The notes: generated by a model not told the origin, from the sequence alone. A stretch of 64,000 nucleotides of DNA from Flavobacterium sp. W4I14 (GCA_030817875.1 JAUSZU010000001.1:5580001-5644000); one strand, 5' to 3'. Positions 1-9,467 are shown, numbered from the stretch's first letter. Numbers and translations are program-made.

Positions 1-1345
1 CATCTACGCCGACAGCAATAATGTTATGACTATCGTGTGCAACACTTGATGCAATGGCGCCTTCTTTTAAGCCAAAGTTTTTTACGAAGGATATTGCAAT
101 AGGTGCGTCATGATAACGATTTACCACCACCATTTTCAAAACATCATTTTCCAGATCGCTGATAACATTTTGATTTAAAACTTTCGGTTTCGAAGATAGC
201 CTGTTGGTAATCAATTGTCCATCCAATGCTTCGATAACTGGAATTTCTTTTTGTCCGGTGAATGGATAAATAAAATCTTCTTCTTTTTTCAAACTGCAAT
301 CGAAATGGTTTACTGATTCGCGATCTTCGACATGTTTTACCCAATTGCCCACTGTTTTTCCATTTTCGGCAAGTAATAAGCCATCTATATAGGTTTGTTT
401 AACCTTGAATGTTTTTAAATCTTCAAGCACGATAAAATCTGCATCATCATTGATCTGAAGTGAGCCAACATCTAATTTATAGTGAAGAATTGGGTTGATA
501 CAGGCTGCCCGCAGTATATTGAATATATTGATCCCTTTTTCTACTGCCCTTGCACAGAGCTGATTAATATGGTTTTCAACTAAGCTGTCAGGATGTTTAT
601 CGTCGCTGCAGAACATCATCATTTCTGGCCAATCGTTCAGTAGATCGATTAAGGCTTCGAAATTTTTTGCCGCACTTCCTTCACGGATGAGGATTTTCAT
701 GCCGCGCTGTAATTTATCCAGTGCTTCGTCTGCGGTAAAACATTCGTGATCAGTAGAAATTCCGGCATTGATGTATTGTTGAACAGCATCGCCACGTAAG
801 CCCGGGGCATGTCCATCAACTGGTTTGCCGAGTTCATGAGCGGCAGCAATCTTTTTTAAAACCTCTTCATCTTTATAAAGTACGCCTGGGAAATTCATCA
901 TTTCGCTCAGGTATTTTATTTCTGGACGTTCTAAAAGTGATTTTACATCATCATGATCCAATTCAGCTCCAGCCGTCTCAAAAATGGTAGCTGGAACACA
1001 GCTTGGGGCACCGAAATTAAATTTAAAAGGTACAGTATTGCCATTTTCAATCATAAATTCTACACCTTCCATTCCACAAACGTTGGCAATTTCGTGTGGA
1101 TCGCTAATGGTTGATACCGTTCCATGAACTACTGCTAACCGCGCAAATTCACTTGGAATTAACATGCTGCTTTCGATATGCACATGGCTATCGATAAAGC
1201 CTGGTGAGATAAAATGTGCTCCTTCTTTCTGCTCAGAAATTTTAGAGATTGATTTTATTTTTCCATCCTCAACGGCTACTTCGCCAAAGAAAATATTCCG
1301 CTTTGTGATGTTGATGATATTCCCTTCGACTTTAAAATTGCTCAT
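1..1345 (-). CDS. ade: Adenine deaminase, 3' end cut off by the window
   Basis: Hydrolyses adenine to hypoxanthine and ammonia in purine salvage. The frame is open from ATG at 1345 to base 1, giving 448 codons; the family is usually 540-600 residues, so roughly the last 100 are outside. Visible amidohydrolase motifs, in order: GFIDSHVHIESSM (metal-binding HxH), DGHAPG, STDHE and CSDDKHPDSL, all characteristic of the Ade family rather than of adenosine deaminase. The start follows a 93-bp gap that carries a dispersed inverted repeat. It is the last of three minus-strand genes (LutB-like, E1, ade), but the repeat-filled gap makes co-transcription uncertain. The family call is secure. Confidence 0.93.
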   Translation of the reverse strand, partial: MSNFKVEGNIINITKRNIFFGEVAVEDGKIKSISKISEQKEGAHFISPGFIDSHVHIESSMLIPSEFARLAVVHGTVSTISDPHEIANVCGMEGVEFMIENGNTVPFKFNFGAPSCVPATIFETAGAELDHDDVKSLLERPEIKYLSEMMNFPGVLYKDEEVLKKIAAAHELGKPVDGHAPGLRGDAVQQYINAGISTDHECFTADEALDKLQRGMKILIREGSAAKNFEALIDLLNDWPEMMMFCSDDKHPDSLVENHINQLCARAVEKGINIFNILRAACINPILHYKLDVGSLQINDDADFIVLEDLKTFKVKQTYIDGLLLAENGKTVGNWVKHVEDRESVNHFDCSLKKEEDFIYPFTGQKEIPVIEALDGQLITNRLSSKPKVLNQNVISDLENDVLKMVVVNRYHDAPIAISFVKNFGLKEGAIASSVAHDSHNIIAVGVD

Positions 1346-1361
1346 GCTGTTTATATAAATT

Positions 1362-1430
1362 AGCCACGGAAACACGGATTGGCACGGAATTAATAATTAA
1401 TGTTCTCCGTGATTTCTGTGTCTCCGTGCC
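1362..1430. repeat. Dispersed CCACGGA/TCCGTG inverted repeat, copy 1
   Basis: It begins GCCACGGAAACACGG and ends TCTCCGTGCC, so the termini are imperfect complements. Related copies lie at 18250-18336 and, as a half copy, 41200-41226. It fills the gap between ade and the E1 gene. No protein is encoded. Confidence 0.7.
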
Positions 1431-1438
1431 AAAACTAT

Positions 1439-3415
1439 TTAATATTTCAATAATTTATCAATCGTTTCTGCTAATCTTGCTTTAGCTAAAAAATCTTCTT
1501 CCAATACTTTGCTCATTGGAATTGCCGTGTCTAAGCTTGCACAGCGCATTACAGGTGCATCGAGATCAGAGAAACAGTGCTCCCCAATCCAGGCAGATAG
1601 TTCGGCACCAAAACCATTGGTTAAAGTATCCTCATGTAACATTAAAACCCTTCCTGTTGCTTTAACCGCTGCCCTTACCGTTTCTTTATCCCAGGGCTGT
1701 AATGTACGCAGATCAATTAATGTTGCGCCACTTTCCGGATATTGCTTCAGGTAGTCTAAAGCCCAATGAACGCCAAGTCCGTAGGTAATGATCGCGAATT
1801 TACTTCCTTCGGCAAGCCTAACTGCTTTACCAATCTCTGTTGTATAGTAGCCATTAGGAACAGAGGCGCTTAAACTTCTGTAGAGGTATTTGTGCTCGAA
1901 ATAAAGCACTGGGTTTGGATCTTCAATCGCTGCCAACAGCAAACCTTTCGCATCTTCAGGGAAAGCAGGATAAACAATTTTTAAACCCGGTGTTTTGGTA
2001 AACCAGGCTTCGTTGCTTTGTGAATGGAATGGTCCAGCCCCTGTTCCGGCACCCGTGGGCATGCGCACTACCACATCGGCCTTTTCGCCCCAACGATAAT
2101 GCGTTTTGGCCAGGTTATTCACGATCTGATTAAAGCCGACAGTTACAAAATCTGCAAATTGCATTTCTACAACAGCCTTATAGCCATTTATAGATAGGCC
2201 TAAACCTGCTCCTACAATAGCCGATTCGCATATTGGGGTATTGCGGACTCTACCTTTGCCATATTTAGCAGTAAAACCATCTGTAATTTTAAAAGCGCCA
2301 CCATAATCGGCTATATCTTGCCCCATTAAAACCAGGTTAGGGTATTTCTGCATAGCCAGATCCAAACCATCGGTTATTGCATCTAAATATCTTTTTTCTG
2401 TGGAAGTTTGACTAGATTGGACAACATCTTGCTGATAAGGAAAATACATATCAGCCTCTTCCTGATCGGCATTAGCAATAGGCTCATCCTCGTTAAAAGC
2501 TTCTTCAACTTCCAGCTCTATATCTCTTTTAACCCGGATTTTGATGTCGATAATTAAGTCTGAGGTTAAAATACCCTGTTCAATTAAATACGCTTCGTAA
2601 TTACTCAAAGGATCTTTCTTTCCCCACTCATCCAACAGTTCTTGCGGAACGTATTTAGTGCCTGATGCTTCTTCATGTCCACGCATCCTGAAAGTTAGGC
2701 ACTCTACCAAAACAGGTCTTGGATCTTTTCGGATTTCCGTGGCCAGCTGGTTAATGGTATCATAAACTTCTAGGATGTTATTTCCATCTATCTGAATACC
2801 CTCTACACCATAACCAATGGCCTTATCAACCAGGTTTTTGCATCTGAACTGCTCTGACTTTGGAGTGGAAAGGCCATATCCATTATTTTCGATTAAAAAA
2901 ATAACGGGAAGATTCCAAACTGCAGCAACATTTACCGCCTCGTGGAAATCGCCTTCACTGGTTGCCCCTTCTCCGGTGTAAACTAATGTGGCGTGCTGTT
3001 TATTGGCTAAAACATCTGCCAGCGCAATACCATCTGCTAAAGCCATTTGTGGGCCCAAGTGGGATATCATCCCTATTATTTTATATTCTTGTGTGCCGAA
3101 ATGGAAAGAGCGGTCGCGGCCTTTGGTGAAGCCGGTAATTTTGCCTTGCCATTGGGCCATTAATTTTTTTAAAGGAATATCGCGAGCGGTAAAAACACCC
3201 AGATTGCGGTGCATGGGTAAAATGTACTCATCGCTTTGCATGGCTAAGGTGCTGCCAACAGCTATTGCTTCCTGGCCAATGCCCGAAAACCATTTGCCAA
3301 TTCTACCCTGACGCAACAGCTTGAGCATTTTGTCTTCAACCATCCGAGGGTAAAGCAATCTTCTGTATAAGTTCAGTAAGAACTTGTCGTCTTTATCACC
3401 TCTGTTAAATTGCAT
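1439..3415 (-). CDS. 2-oxoacid dehydrogenase E1 component, alpha and beta subunits fused
   Basis: A thiamine-diphosphate E1 enzyme that decarboxylates a 2-oxoacid and passes the acyl group to a lipoyl E2. The 658 residues contain an alpha domain (about 1-320) with GIGQEAIAVG and the ThDP motif from YTGEGATSEGDFHEAVN to LIENNGYG, then an acidic linker (about 310-345), then a beta domain (about 350-658) with ICESAIVGAGLGLS and VVRMPTGAG. Separate alpha and beta genes are the usual arrangement; fusion is known in Bacteroidota. The branched-chain/acetoin-type E1 family is clear, but the substrate cannot be told from sequence. It lies 29 nt after the LutB-like gene. No E2 or E3 is in the window. 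Confidence 0.93.
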   Translation of the reverse strand: MQFNRGDKDDKFLLNLYRRLLYPRMVEDKMLKLLRQGRIGKWFSGIGQEAIAVGSTLAMQSDEYILPMHRNLGVFTARDIPLKKLMAQWQGKITGFTKGRDRSFHFGTQEYKIIGMISHLGPQMALADGIALADVLANKQHATLVYTGEGATSEGDFHEAVNVAAVWNLPVIFLIENNGYGLSTPKSEQFRCKNLVDKAIGYGVEGIQIDGNNILEVYDTINQLATEIRKDPRPVLVECLTFRMRGHEEASGTKYVPQELLDEWGKKDPLSNYEAYLIEQGILTSDLIIDIKIRVKRDIELEVEEAFNEDEPIANADQEEADMYFPYQQDVVQSSQTSTEKRYLDAITDGLDLAMQKYPNLVLMGQDIADYGGAFKITDGFTAKYGKGRVRNTPICESAIVGAGLGLSINGYKAVVEMQFADFVTVGFNQIVNNLAKTHYRWGEKADVVVRMPTGAGTGAGPFHSQSNEAWFTKTPGLKIVYPAFPEDAKGLLLAAIEDPNPVLYFEHKYLYRSLSASVPNGYYTTEIGKAVRLAEGSKFAIITYGLGVHWALDYLKQYPESGATLIDLRTLQPWDKETVRAAVKATGRVLMLHEDTLTNGFGAELSAWIGEHCFSDLDAPVMRCASLDTAIPMSKVLEEDFLAKARLAETIDKLLKY

Positions 3416-3444
3416 ATCTGGTTGGTTTGGCTATTGAATTGAAC

Positions 3445-4830
3445 TTAAGATTCTTTACCCTTCTTTAATTCCTCCCACTGTTTCGCAAAAGATTTATCGG
3501 CAACTTTAGGCATCTCCCGGTATTTGCCCCAGCTCTTTTTGAAAAATCTTTTGAGCATAAAGTTTTTAAACTTTCCACCAAAGAAATCCATCCATTTGCG
3601 TTTTTGCATCATTCTGCTGAACATGCTCCAGCCAATTTCCTCTTTTTTGCCGTTCTCATGCCCTACGGCGGCATCTCTGCGGTTAAGTAAGAGCATTTTA
3701 TGGATATCAATTTTTACCGGGCACACTTCAGAACATTTACCGCAAAGACTGGAAGCATAGCTTAAGTGTTTAAACTCTTCCATGCCCTTTAAATGAGGTG
3801 TGATTACCGAGCCGATTGGCCCACTATAGGTTGTATTATAAGTATGCCCACCAATATTTTTATAAACCGGGCAAGCATTTAAGCATGCACCACAACGGAT
3901 GCAGTATAAGCCCTGTCTCTGGTCTTTTTGTGCCAATAAATTGGTGCGGCCATTGTCCAACAAAATCACATACATTTCCTCTGGCCCATCTGTTTCATTA
4001 GGTTGGCGTGGGCCACTTAAAATGGTATTATAAACCGTTAAGTTTTGCCCCGTTCCATGCGATGCCAGTAAAGGCCAGAACAGATCAAGATCAGCCATAG
4101 AGGGAATTACCTTTTCGATACCTACTATGGCAATGTGTATTTTAGGGAAAGTGGTGCTTAAACGGGCATTGCCTTCGTTCTCAGTTAATGCAATACTTCC
4201 TGTATCGGCAATTAAAAAATTGCCGCCACTAATGCCAATATCAGCATTCAGGTATTTATCGCGGAGTAATTCTCTTGCTTTTTGTACCAGCTGCGGAGGA
4301 GTAGCATCGATAGGTGTGCCAAATTTATCGTGAAATAACTGCGCTATATCTGTTGCACTTAGGTGCATGGCCGGGGTAACAATATGGTACGGAGCCTGCC
4401 CAAGCAATTGAACAATATATTCGCCCAGATCACTTTCTAAAGATTCTATGTTATTCTTTTCAAGAAAATCGTTTAAGTGGATTTCCTCGGTAGTCATCGA
4501 TTTTGATTTGATAACCGTTTTACCGTTATTTCTTTTGATGATGTTGAGGATTTCCTGCTGGGCTTCTTCGGCATCATTGGCCCAGATTACCTTACCACCA
4601 CGGCGTTGGAAATTTGATTCGAATTCTGGTAAGAATTTATCAAGGTTTTCCATCACACGCCATTTAATTACGTGTGCCTTTTTTTTGGATGCCTCTAAAT
4701 TTTCGAATTTTGATAAGCCCCGTTCAACGGCTGCATTGTATTTCCCAATATTATAATTTATGGTTTTACGATGCGGTAGATCGAAAGCTTTCTCGTCAGA
4801 TTTCTCTAAAAATTCTTCGGCAATATTCAT
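3445..4830 (-). CDS. lutB: LutB/LldF-type iron-sulfur protein (lactate utilisation)
   Basis: A homologue of the iron-sulfur subunit of the LutABC L-lactate oxidising system, which passes electrons to the quinone pool. The N-terminal two thirds is an LUD domain (IAQLFHDKFG, GGNFLIADTGSIALTENEGN). The C-terminal part has two 4Fe-4S motifs, CIRCGACLNACP and CGKCSEVCP. The length (461) fits the family. I place the start at ATG 4830; a TTG lies one codon upstream at 4833 and is less likely. lutA and lutC are not adjacent, as is common where the operon is split. A metabolic link with the E1 gene 29 nt downstream is plausible (lactate to pyruvate to acyl-CoA) but inferred. Confidence 0.9.
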   Translation of the reverse strand: MNIAEEFLEKSDEKAFDLPHRKTINYNIGKYNAAVERGLSKFENLEASKKKAHVIKWRVMENLDKFLPEFESNFQRRGGKVIWANDAEEAQQEILNIIKRNNGKTVIKSKSMTTEEIHLNDFLEKNNIESLESDLGEYIVQLLGQAPYHIVTPAMHLSATDIAQLFHDKFGTPIDATPPQLVQKARELLRDKYLNADIGISGGNFLIADTGSIALTENEGNARLSTTFPKIHIAIVGIEKVIPSMADLDLFWPLLASHGTGQNLTVYNTILSGPRQPNETDGPEEMYVILLDNGRTNLLAQKDQRQGLYCIRCGACLNACPVYKNIGGHTYNTTYSGPIGSVITPHLKGMEEFKHLSYASSLCGKCSEVCPVKIDIHKMLLLNRRDAAVGHENGKKEEIGWSMFSRMMQKRKWMDFFGGKFKNFMLKRFFKKSWGKYREMPKVADKSFAKQWEELKKGKES

Positions 4831-4940
4831 CAATATTTATTTTGTAATAGGGTAACGAATATTAACTGATTTTAGTTTTTAGCTATTTCGTTATAAGATC
4901 AAAGATAGGAATTTATGCAGGCGCGAAAAGGTATTGTGCA

Positions 4941-4969
4941 TAAAAAAGCCCCGACATTTTGTCGGGGCT
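4941..4969 (-). terminator. Rho-independent terminator of the tatC-rpiB-M28 operon
   Basis: A perfect 10-bp stem, AGCCCCGACA with TGTCGGGGCT (4947-4956 and 4960-4969), with a 3-nt loop. On the minus strand it is followed by six T (4946-4941). It sits 15 nt past the M28 peptidase stop codon. Confidence 0.93.
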
Positions 4970-4984
4970 AAGTATTTTGAATTA

Positions 4985-6619
4985 TTATTTCTTTGGATTT
5001 CCTTTTCCGTCCATATCTACTGCCGGGCGTTTTGCGCTGTTGGCCAATTCCCATGCGGTAAAATAGGTTAGTTTTGCTCTTTTGGCCAAAAGTGGGAAGT
5101 TAATTTTGCTTACTTCATCACCAGGTTTGTGGTAGTCTTGTTGTAACATGCCATCATAATAGAAGATAATTGGAATACCCAATTTAGCAAAGTTATAATG
5201 ATCTGAACGGTAATAAATCTGCTCAGGATCTTTTGGATCATCGTATTTATAATCCAGTTTCATTTTGGTATAGGTTGCGTTAACTCGCTCACTTAAGTTT
5301 GCTAAATCACTACTCAACATTCTTGAACCTATAGAGTAGATATAATTTGCCGAATCAGGCTTGCCTAGATATTCTTCGCCGGTACGACCAATCATATCGG
5401 TATTTAAATCAGCAATGGTGTTTTCGACAGGGAAAACAGGATGCTCAGAGTACCATTCAGAACCCCAAAGTCCTTTTTCCTCACCAACAACAGTCATGAA
5501 AAGGATACTGCGTTTAGCACCTTTTCCGGCTTTTTTAGCATCTGTAAATGCTTTTGCCATTAATAAAACGCCTGTAGTTCCCGATCCATCATCATCTGCT
5601 CCGTTGTTCACTTTGTCTTTTGCATCTGGATCTGTTACCAGTCCGATATGGTCGTAATGACCTGTAAGGATTAAAACTTCTTTTTTAAGTATCGGGTCTG
5701 AACCTTCTAAATAACCCAGAACGTTCTCACATCTAACTGGTGTTTCTGTTTTTGCAGCACTTGCAGAAAAAGGCACATTTAATACTTGTGAGGCAGGGGC
5801 CTGACTATCTACTATTTTCTTTTGCAGATCAGCCACAGTAGTGTTCGATGCCTTTAACAGATCGTTTGCCAAAGCAACAGATATTGAGATGCGCGGAATA
5901 TCGTTTTGCTTTTGCGCTTCGATAGCGGCATTGGTTTTCACCATTACCTTGCCATTTTTAAGGGTTTCCTTAGTGTTTTCGGTTATTCTATCAACCACCG
6001 GATCGATCAGGATAATCGCTTTGACATTATTTTCTGCAAAATACTTTGCCCTTGCTTCAAGCGTAGCACGATATGCTGCTCTATCAATTCTTGTACCCGG
6101 TTTTACGGTTGGATCTCCGCCATTAAACATGATAACCACTTTCCCTTTAATATCTATACCTGCAAAATCGTTATAGTTGTCTTTCTTTAAACCATAACCA
6201 ATAAATACAAGTTCATCGGCTGAGAAAGTAAAACCCTGATCGCTGATTAAGCTAGGAGATACTAAATAATCTTTCTGATATTCTTTAGGCTGACCGTTAA
6301 CCGTTAAATGGCTTTCTTTTAAGGTAACGTTAACCAAATCGATTTTTTGAAAATAGCTGCCATTTACAGGGGCTTTTAAGCCTAAAGATTTGAAATAATC
6401 GCGGATATAATCAGCGGCCATCCAAGCGCCTTTTGTGCCTGTTTCGCGGCCTTCGTATTCATCAGAAGCCAATACAGAAAGGTGTTTGTAGGCATTTTCA
6501 GGATTAATGGCCTTGCTGAATTTTATCGCATCCTTATTCGGTATAAGTGGCTTTACCTGGCTAAAGCAACTTGCGGTAACAAGTGATACCAACCCAAGGG
6601 TTAAAAACTTTTTGTTCAT
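4985..6619 (-). CDS. Secreted M28-family zinc metallopeptidase with PA domain
   Basis: An exported aminopeptidase-like enzyme of 544 residues. The N-terminus is a signal peptide ending near ASCFSQ; the cysteine could be lipidated, but the -3 residue is not ideal for a lipobox. A protease-associated (PA) insert occupies about 140-290. The M28 metal and catalytic motifs follow in order: GHYDHIGL, NNGADDDGSG, VVGEEKGLWGSE, LNTDMIGR and YRSDHYNFAKLGIP, so both zinc sites look complete. It is the last gene of a likely operon with rpiB (26 nt upstream) and tatC, followed by a strong terminator. The substrate is unknown. Confidence 0.93.
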   Translation of the reverse strand: MNKKFLTLGLVSLVTASCFSQVKPLIPNKDAIKFSKAINPENAYKHLSVLASDEYEGRETGTKGAWMAADYIRDYFKSLGLKAPVNGSYFQKIDLVNVTLKESHLTVNGQPKEYQKDYLVSPSLISDQGFTFSADELVFIGYGLKKDNYNDFAGIDIKGKVVIMFNGGDPTVKPGTRIDRAAYRATLEARAKYFAENNVKAIILIDPVVDRITENTKETLKNGKVMVKTNAAIEAQKQNDIPRISISVALANDLLKASNTTVADLQKKIVDSQAPASQVLNVPFSASAAKTETPVRCENVLGYLEGSDPILKKEVLILTGHYDHIGLVTDPDAKDKVNNGADDDGSGTTGVLLMAKAFTDAKKAGKGAKRSILFMTVVGEEKGLWGSEWYSEHPVFPVENTIADLNTDMIGRTGEEYLGKPDSANYIYSIGSRMLSSDLANLSERVNATYTKMKLDYKYDDPKDPEQIYYRSDHYNFAKLGIPIIFYYDGMLQQDYHKPGDEVSKINFPLLAKRAKLTYFTAWELANSAKRPAVDMDGKGNPKK

Positions 6620-6645
6620 TATGATAATAGTTAGTTATTTTCTGG

Positions 6646-7083
6646 TTAGCACGAAATCTTTTCAACCCTGTTTTGGTGACGCCCGCCCTCAAATTCAGTT
6701 GTTAAAAAGGTTATGGCAATCTCTTTAGCCAGTTCTTCCGAAACAAATCTGGCAGGTATACACAAAACGTTTGCGTTATTGTGCTTGCGGACTAAAGAAG
6801 CAACTTCATTCTCCCAACATAAACCTGCTCTGATGTGCTGATGTTTGTTCGCGGTGATGGCTACACCGTTTGCCGATCCACAAAGTAAAATCCCATAGGT
6901 AAATTCCCCATTTTCTACAGCAGCAGCAACCGGATGAGCAAAATCTGGGTAATCAACAGAATTTTCTGAGTAAGTACCAAAATCTTTTACTTCGTAATTC
7001 TGTAAAAAATCTTTTAATATTTCTTTGTATTCAAACCCAGCGTGATCCGCTCCAATAGCAATTTTAATTTTTGTATCAGACAT
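6646..7083 (-). CDS. rpiB: Ribose-5-phosphate isomerase B
   Basis: Interconverts ribose 5-phosphate and ribulose 5-phosphate in the pentose phosphate pathway. The protein is 145 residues and begins MSDTKIKIAIGADHAG. The RpiB signature is complete: GADHAG near residue 11, the active-site Cys68 in LLCGSANGVAITANK, and HNNANVLCIPARF near the C-terminus. I use ATG 7083; the reading frame opens two codons earlier at a TTG, which is unlikely to be the start. It lies between tatC (45 nt upstream) and the M28 peptidase. Confidence 0.95.
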   Translation of the reverse strand: MSDTKIKIAIGADHAGFEYKEILKDFLQNYEVKDFGTYSENSVDYPDFAHPVAAAVENGEFTYGILLCGSANGVAITANKHQHIRAGLCWENEVASLVRKHNNANVLCIPARFVSEELAKEIAITFLTTEFEGGRHQNRVEKISC

Positions 7084-7128
7084 TGTCAAATTTATAGAGA
7101 ATTATAAAATCTATTCGTAATGTTTTTG

Positions 7129-8010
7129 TTAGTTAGCGTAGAAAGCAGCATCAGCCTTTTTCTTCTTTTTTTCTATGTAGGCCGAGACAAAAATACTCAG
7201 TTCATAAAGCAAGAACAATGGTGTAGCTACAATTAGCATCGTCATAATATCAGGTGTTGGCGTAACGATAGCGGCAATGATTAAGATAATTACGGCTGCA
7301 TACCTTCTGCTCGATCTCATCAGCTTTGGTGTCATCAACCCAAGTTTCGATAGGATGAAAATAATAACGGGAAGTTCGAAGATAATTCCCGTGCCTAAAG
7401 TTAAAGTTGCTACAGATGATAGATACGAATCAACTGTGAAGGTATTTTTGATTTCTGCACTAACGGTATAACCTGTTAAAAAATTAACGGATAACGGACA
7501 AACTATAAAGTAACCAAAAAAGATACCGATAATGAAAAGTATAGAGGCGAAAAAGACAAAACCACTAGCGGATTTACGTTCATTTTCATGTAGTGCCGGT
7601 TTAATAAAACGCCAGATTTCCCACAATAAATATGGGAAACCAACCACAATACCGCACATTACGCAAACATTTAACTGAAGGTTAAACTGACCGGCCATTT
7701 CGGTGTTAATAATCTCTCCATTAATCTTGGTGATACACATATCTGCACCAAGCGAAGGAAATTTTTCCACCAGTTTGCACATCATCCTATAAGTCCAGAA
7801 ATCGGGCTTTTTTGGACCAAATATGATTTTATCTAAAATGAATTCGTTGAAGTAAAAAGCAATACCGGTAAAAACGGCAATGGCAATTACGGCCCTGATT
7901 AAATGTTTACGGAGAACATCCAGGTGATCAAAAAAAGACATTTCTGCCTCTAATGTGGTGCTCTTTTGTCCGATAGCTTTTGTTAGTGAAGTTTTTTTAG
8001 TGTCGCTCAT
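7129..8010 (-). CDS. tatC: Sec-independent protein translocase TatC
   Basis: The multi-spanning receptor of the twin-arginine export pathway in the inner membrane. The 293 residues start with a cytosolic tail, then the TatC signature FFDHLDVLRKHLIRA at about 26-40. Six hydrophobic segments follow, with the conserved YLLWEIWRFIKPAL region between. The length is slightly above the 250-residue norm because of the N-terminal tail and a longer first periplasmic loop. No tatA is adjacent. It is the first gene of the tatC-rpiB-M28 group; a hairpin ends only 11 nt before its ATG (see 8022-8053). Confidence 0.95.
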   Translation of the reverse strand: MSDTKKTSLTKAIGQKSTTLEAEMSFFDHLDVLRKHLIRAVIAIAVFTGIAFYFNEFILDKIIFGPKKPDFWTYRMMCKLVEKFPSLGADMCITKINGEIINTEMAGQFNLQLNVCVMCGIVVGFPYLLWEIWRFIKPALHENERKSASGFVFFASILFIIGIFFGYFIVCPLSVNFLTGYTVSAEIKNTFTVDSYLSSVATLTLGTGIIFELPVIIFILSKLGLMTPKLMRSSRRYAAVIILIIAAIVTPTPDIMTMLIVATPLFLLYELSIFVSAYIEKKKKKADAAFYAN

Positions 8011-8015
8011 GTTGA

Positions 8016-8053
8016 AAACAAAAATACCATTCTATTTGAATAGAATGGTATTT
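8016..8053 (-). terminator. Terminator-like hairpin just upstream of tatC
   Basis: A perfect 14-bp stem, AAATACCATTCTAT (8022-8035) with ATAGAATGGTATTT (8040-8053), and a 4-nt loop. On the minus strand it is followed by TTTTTGTTTT. It lies downstream of the LVIVD gene stop (8130) and ends 11 nt before the tatC ATG, leaving no room for a separate tatC promoter between them. Confidence 0.75.
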
Positions 8054-8129
8054 ACGTGTTAAATATAGAAATAGTTTATATTATTATGAGAAATGACTGC
8101 AAAATAGAAAGAAGCTACAACAATAGTTT

Positions 8130-9323
8130 TTAACGTTGCCCTTTAATTATACTCAGTTGCTTTAAATTTGCAGCATTGTTATAATTAAATTGATATACAC
8201 CATCTTCTCCTGTTACGATTAAAGATTTAGGGCCAGCAATAACATCAAAACTTTTGATATTATTTAAATGCTGCAGCATGTTGTCGCCTATTTTGGTTTT
8301 ATCGGTAATATTGAAGCTCTTTATTCCATAATTGCCTTCGCAAAGAAATAGATTATTGCCGCTGGTGCTTAGGCCGTGTGGATTTTGCATAGCATAAACT
8401 GCAATCTGTCTCGGTTTGGTAGGATCTTCTATATCTACAACTTCCAATTGATTGCTTGCTTGCATGCACATATTGCCTGTGCGTAAGGTAACGTAAGCAT
8501 ATTTGCCTTGTACAACAACAGGGTCGCAAGCAAAAATATGGCTGTAGGTAGAGAGTTGTACGGGATTAGCCGGATCGGTAGCATTAAAAATGTGCATACC
8601 TCTATTGGTACCTATAAATAATTTATTCTCGTATGGGAAGATGGTTTCGACACCCCAACCTAAAGGAATAGCCTTTAAAAAAGTTGGGTTCGATGCAGTC
8701 TTAACATCAAACAGACTTAAATTATTCATACCAACAGTATATAAATAGTCATTCATTAAGGTAAATCTGGCCATCGAGCCACCTTGCCCAGAAGAAGAGT
8801 TGTTGCTGTAAGCGGCGGCGTCGTAATATTTCTTTTCCCTGTAAGTTTCTTTCTTTACCAGGGTATCTTTATAAATGTAGAGATACTTTTGAACGCCGGT
8901 GGCGTACAATTGATTGAAAACATCAGTTACTCTTTTTACCTGTTTGATGTTGTTCATATTTGAGATATCAAAAGCCAGTAAATCAATAAAATTGTCGGCG
9001 TAAAGGATATTGTTGCGGATCGCTAAATCTACATTTCCCGGAATTTGTAGAAACCCCACGTTTACCGGAGCACCTGGATTAGCATTGTTGTAGATATGAA
9101 TACCTTCATTTGGTTCATTAATGAAAAGATAATCGTTATAAATGTATATTTTTCCGGTTTTTTTGGCAGGAATAGCTTTTGTCATCCCTACAGGTAAAGC
9201 CCTCATTTGCTGAACGGAAATCATTTTTACAATCTTTATCATTTCATACTCGTCTTTTTTGCATCCTGTAAATACAGCGAAAACAAGTAGGAGGAGTAGT
9301 ACGTTAATTAGATTTTTTTTCAT
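8130..9323 (-). CDS. LVIVD-repeat beta-propeller lipoprotein
   Basis: The 397-residue protein has a lipoprotein signal (hydrophobic 5-18, then FTGC with Cys21) and a CKKDE tail after the cysteine. The body consists of repeated units of the LVIVD type: short stretches such as YIYNDYLFINE, NNILYADNF, NDYLYTVGMNNL and GKYAYVTLRTG, each followed by a statement-like strand pair (LAFDIS, LSLFDVKT, MHIFNATDP, LEVVDIEDP). This predicts a beta-propeller on the cell surface or periplasmic face of a membrane. Function is unknown. It precedes tatC on the same strand but is separated from it by a terminator-like hairpin. Confidence 0.88.
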   Translation of the reverse strand: MKKNLINVLLLLLVFAVFTGCKKDEYEMIKIVKMISVQQMRALPVGMTKAIPAKKTGKIYIYNDYLFINEPNEGIHIYNNANPGAPVNVGFLQIPGNVDLAIRNNILYADNFIDLLAFDISNMNNIKQVKRVTDVFNQLYATGVQKYLYIYKDTLVKKETYREKKYYDAAAYSNNSSSGQGGSMARFTLMNDYLYTVGMNNLSLFDVKTASNPTFLKAIPLGWGVETIFPYENKLFIGTNRGMHIFNATDPANPVQLSTYSHIFACDPVVVQGKYAYVTLRTGNMCMQASNQLEVVDIEDPTKPRQIAVYAMQNPHGLSTSGNNLFLCEGNYGIKSFNITDKTKIGDNMLQHLNNIKSFDVIAGPKSLIVTGEDGVYQFNYNNAANLKQLSIIKGQR

Positions 9324-9429
9324 AATAATTGGAGTGTTTTAACATTAAACGTATTTGGTTAATAAAACGCTACACCGTTCGGTAAATATTAATTATCAGG
9401 TACTTATCACAGTAGCTGAAATCTAAAAC

Positions 9430-9467
9430 AATAAAAAAAGGCTGTTCAAATCTTTTGAACAGCCTTT
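9430..9467 (-). terminator. Rho-independent terminator of the accBC operon
   Basis: A perfect 14-bp stem, AAAGGCTGTTCAAA (9437-9450) with TTTGAACAGCCTTT (9454-9467), and a 3-nt loop. The minus strand then runs into a T tract. It lies 25 nt past the accC stop codon. Confidence 0.93.
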
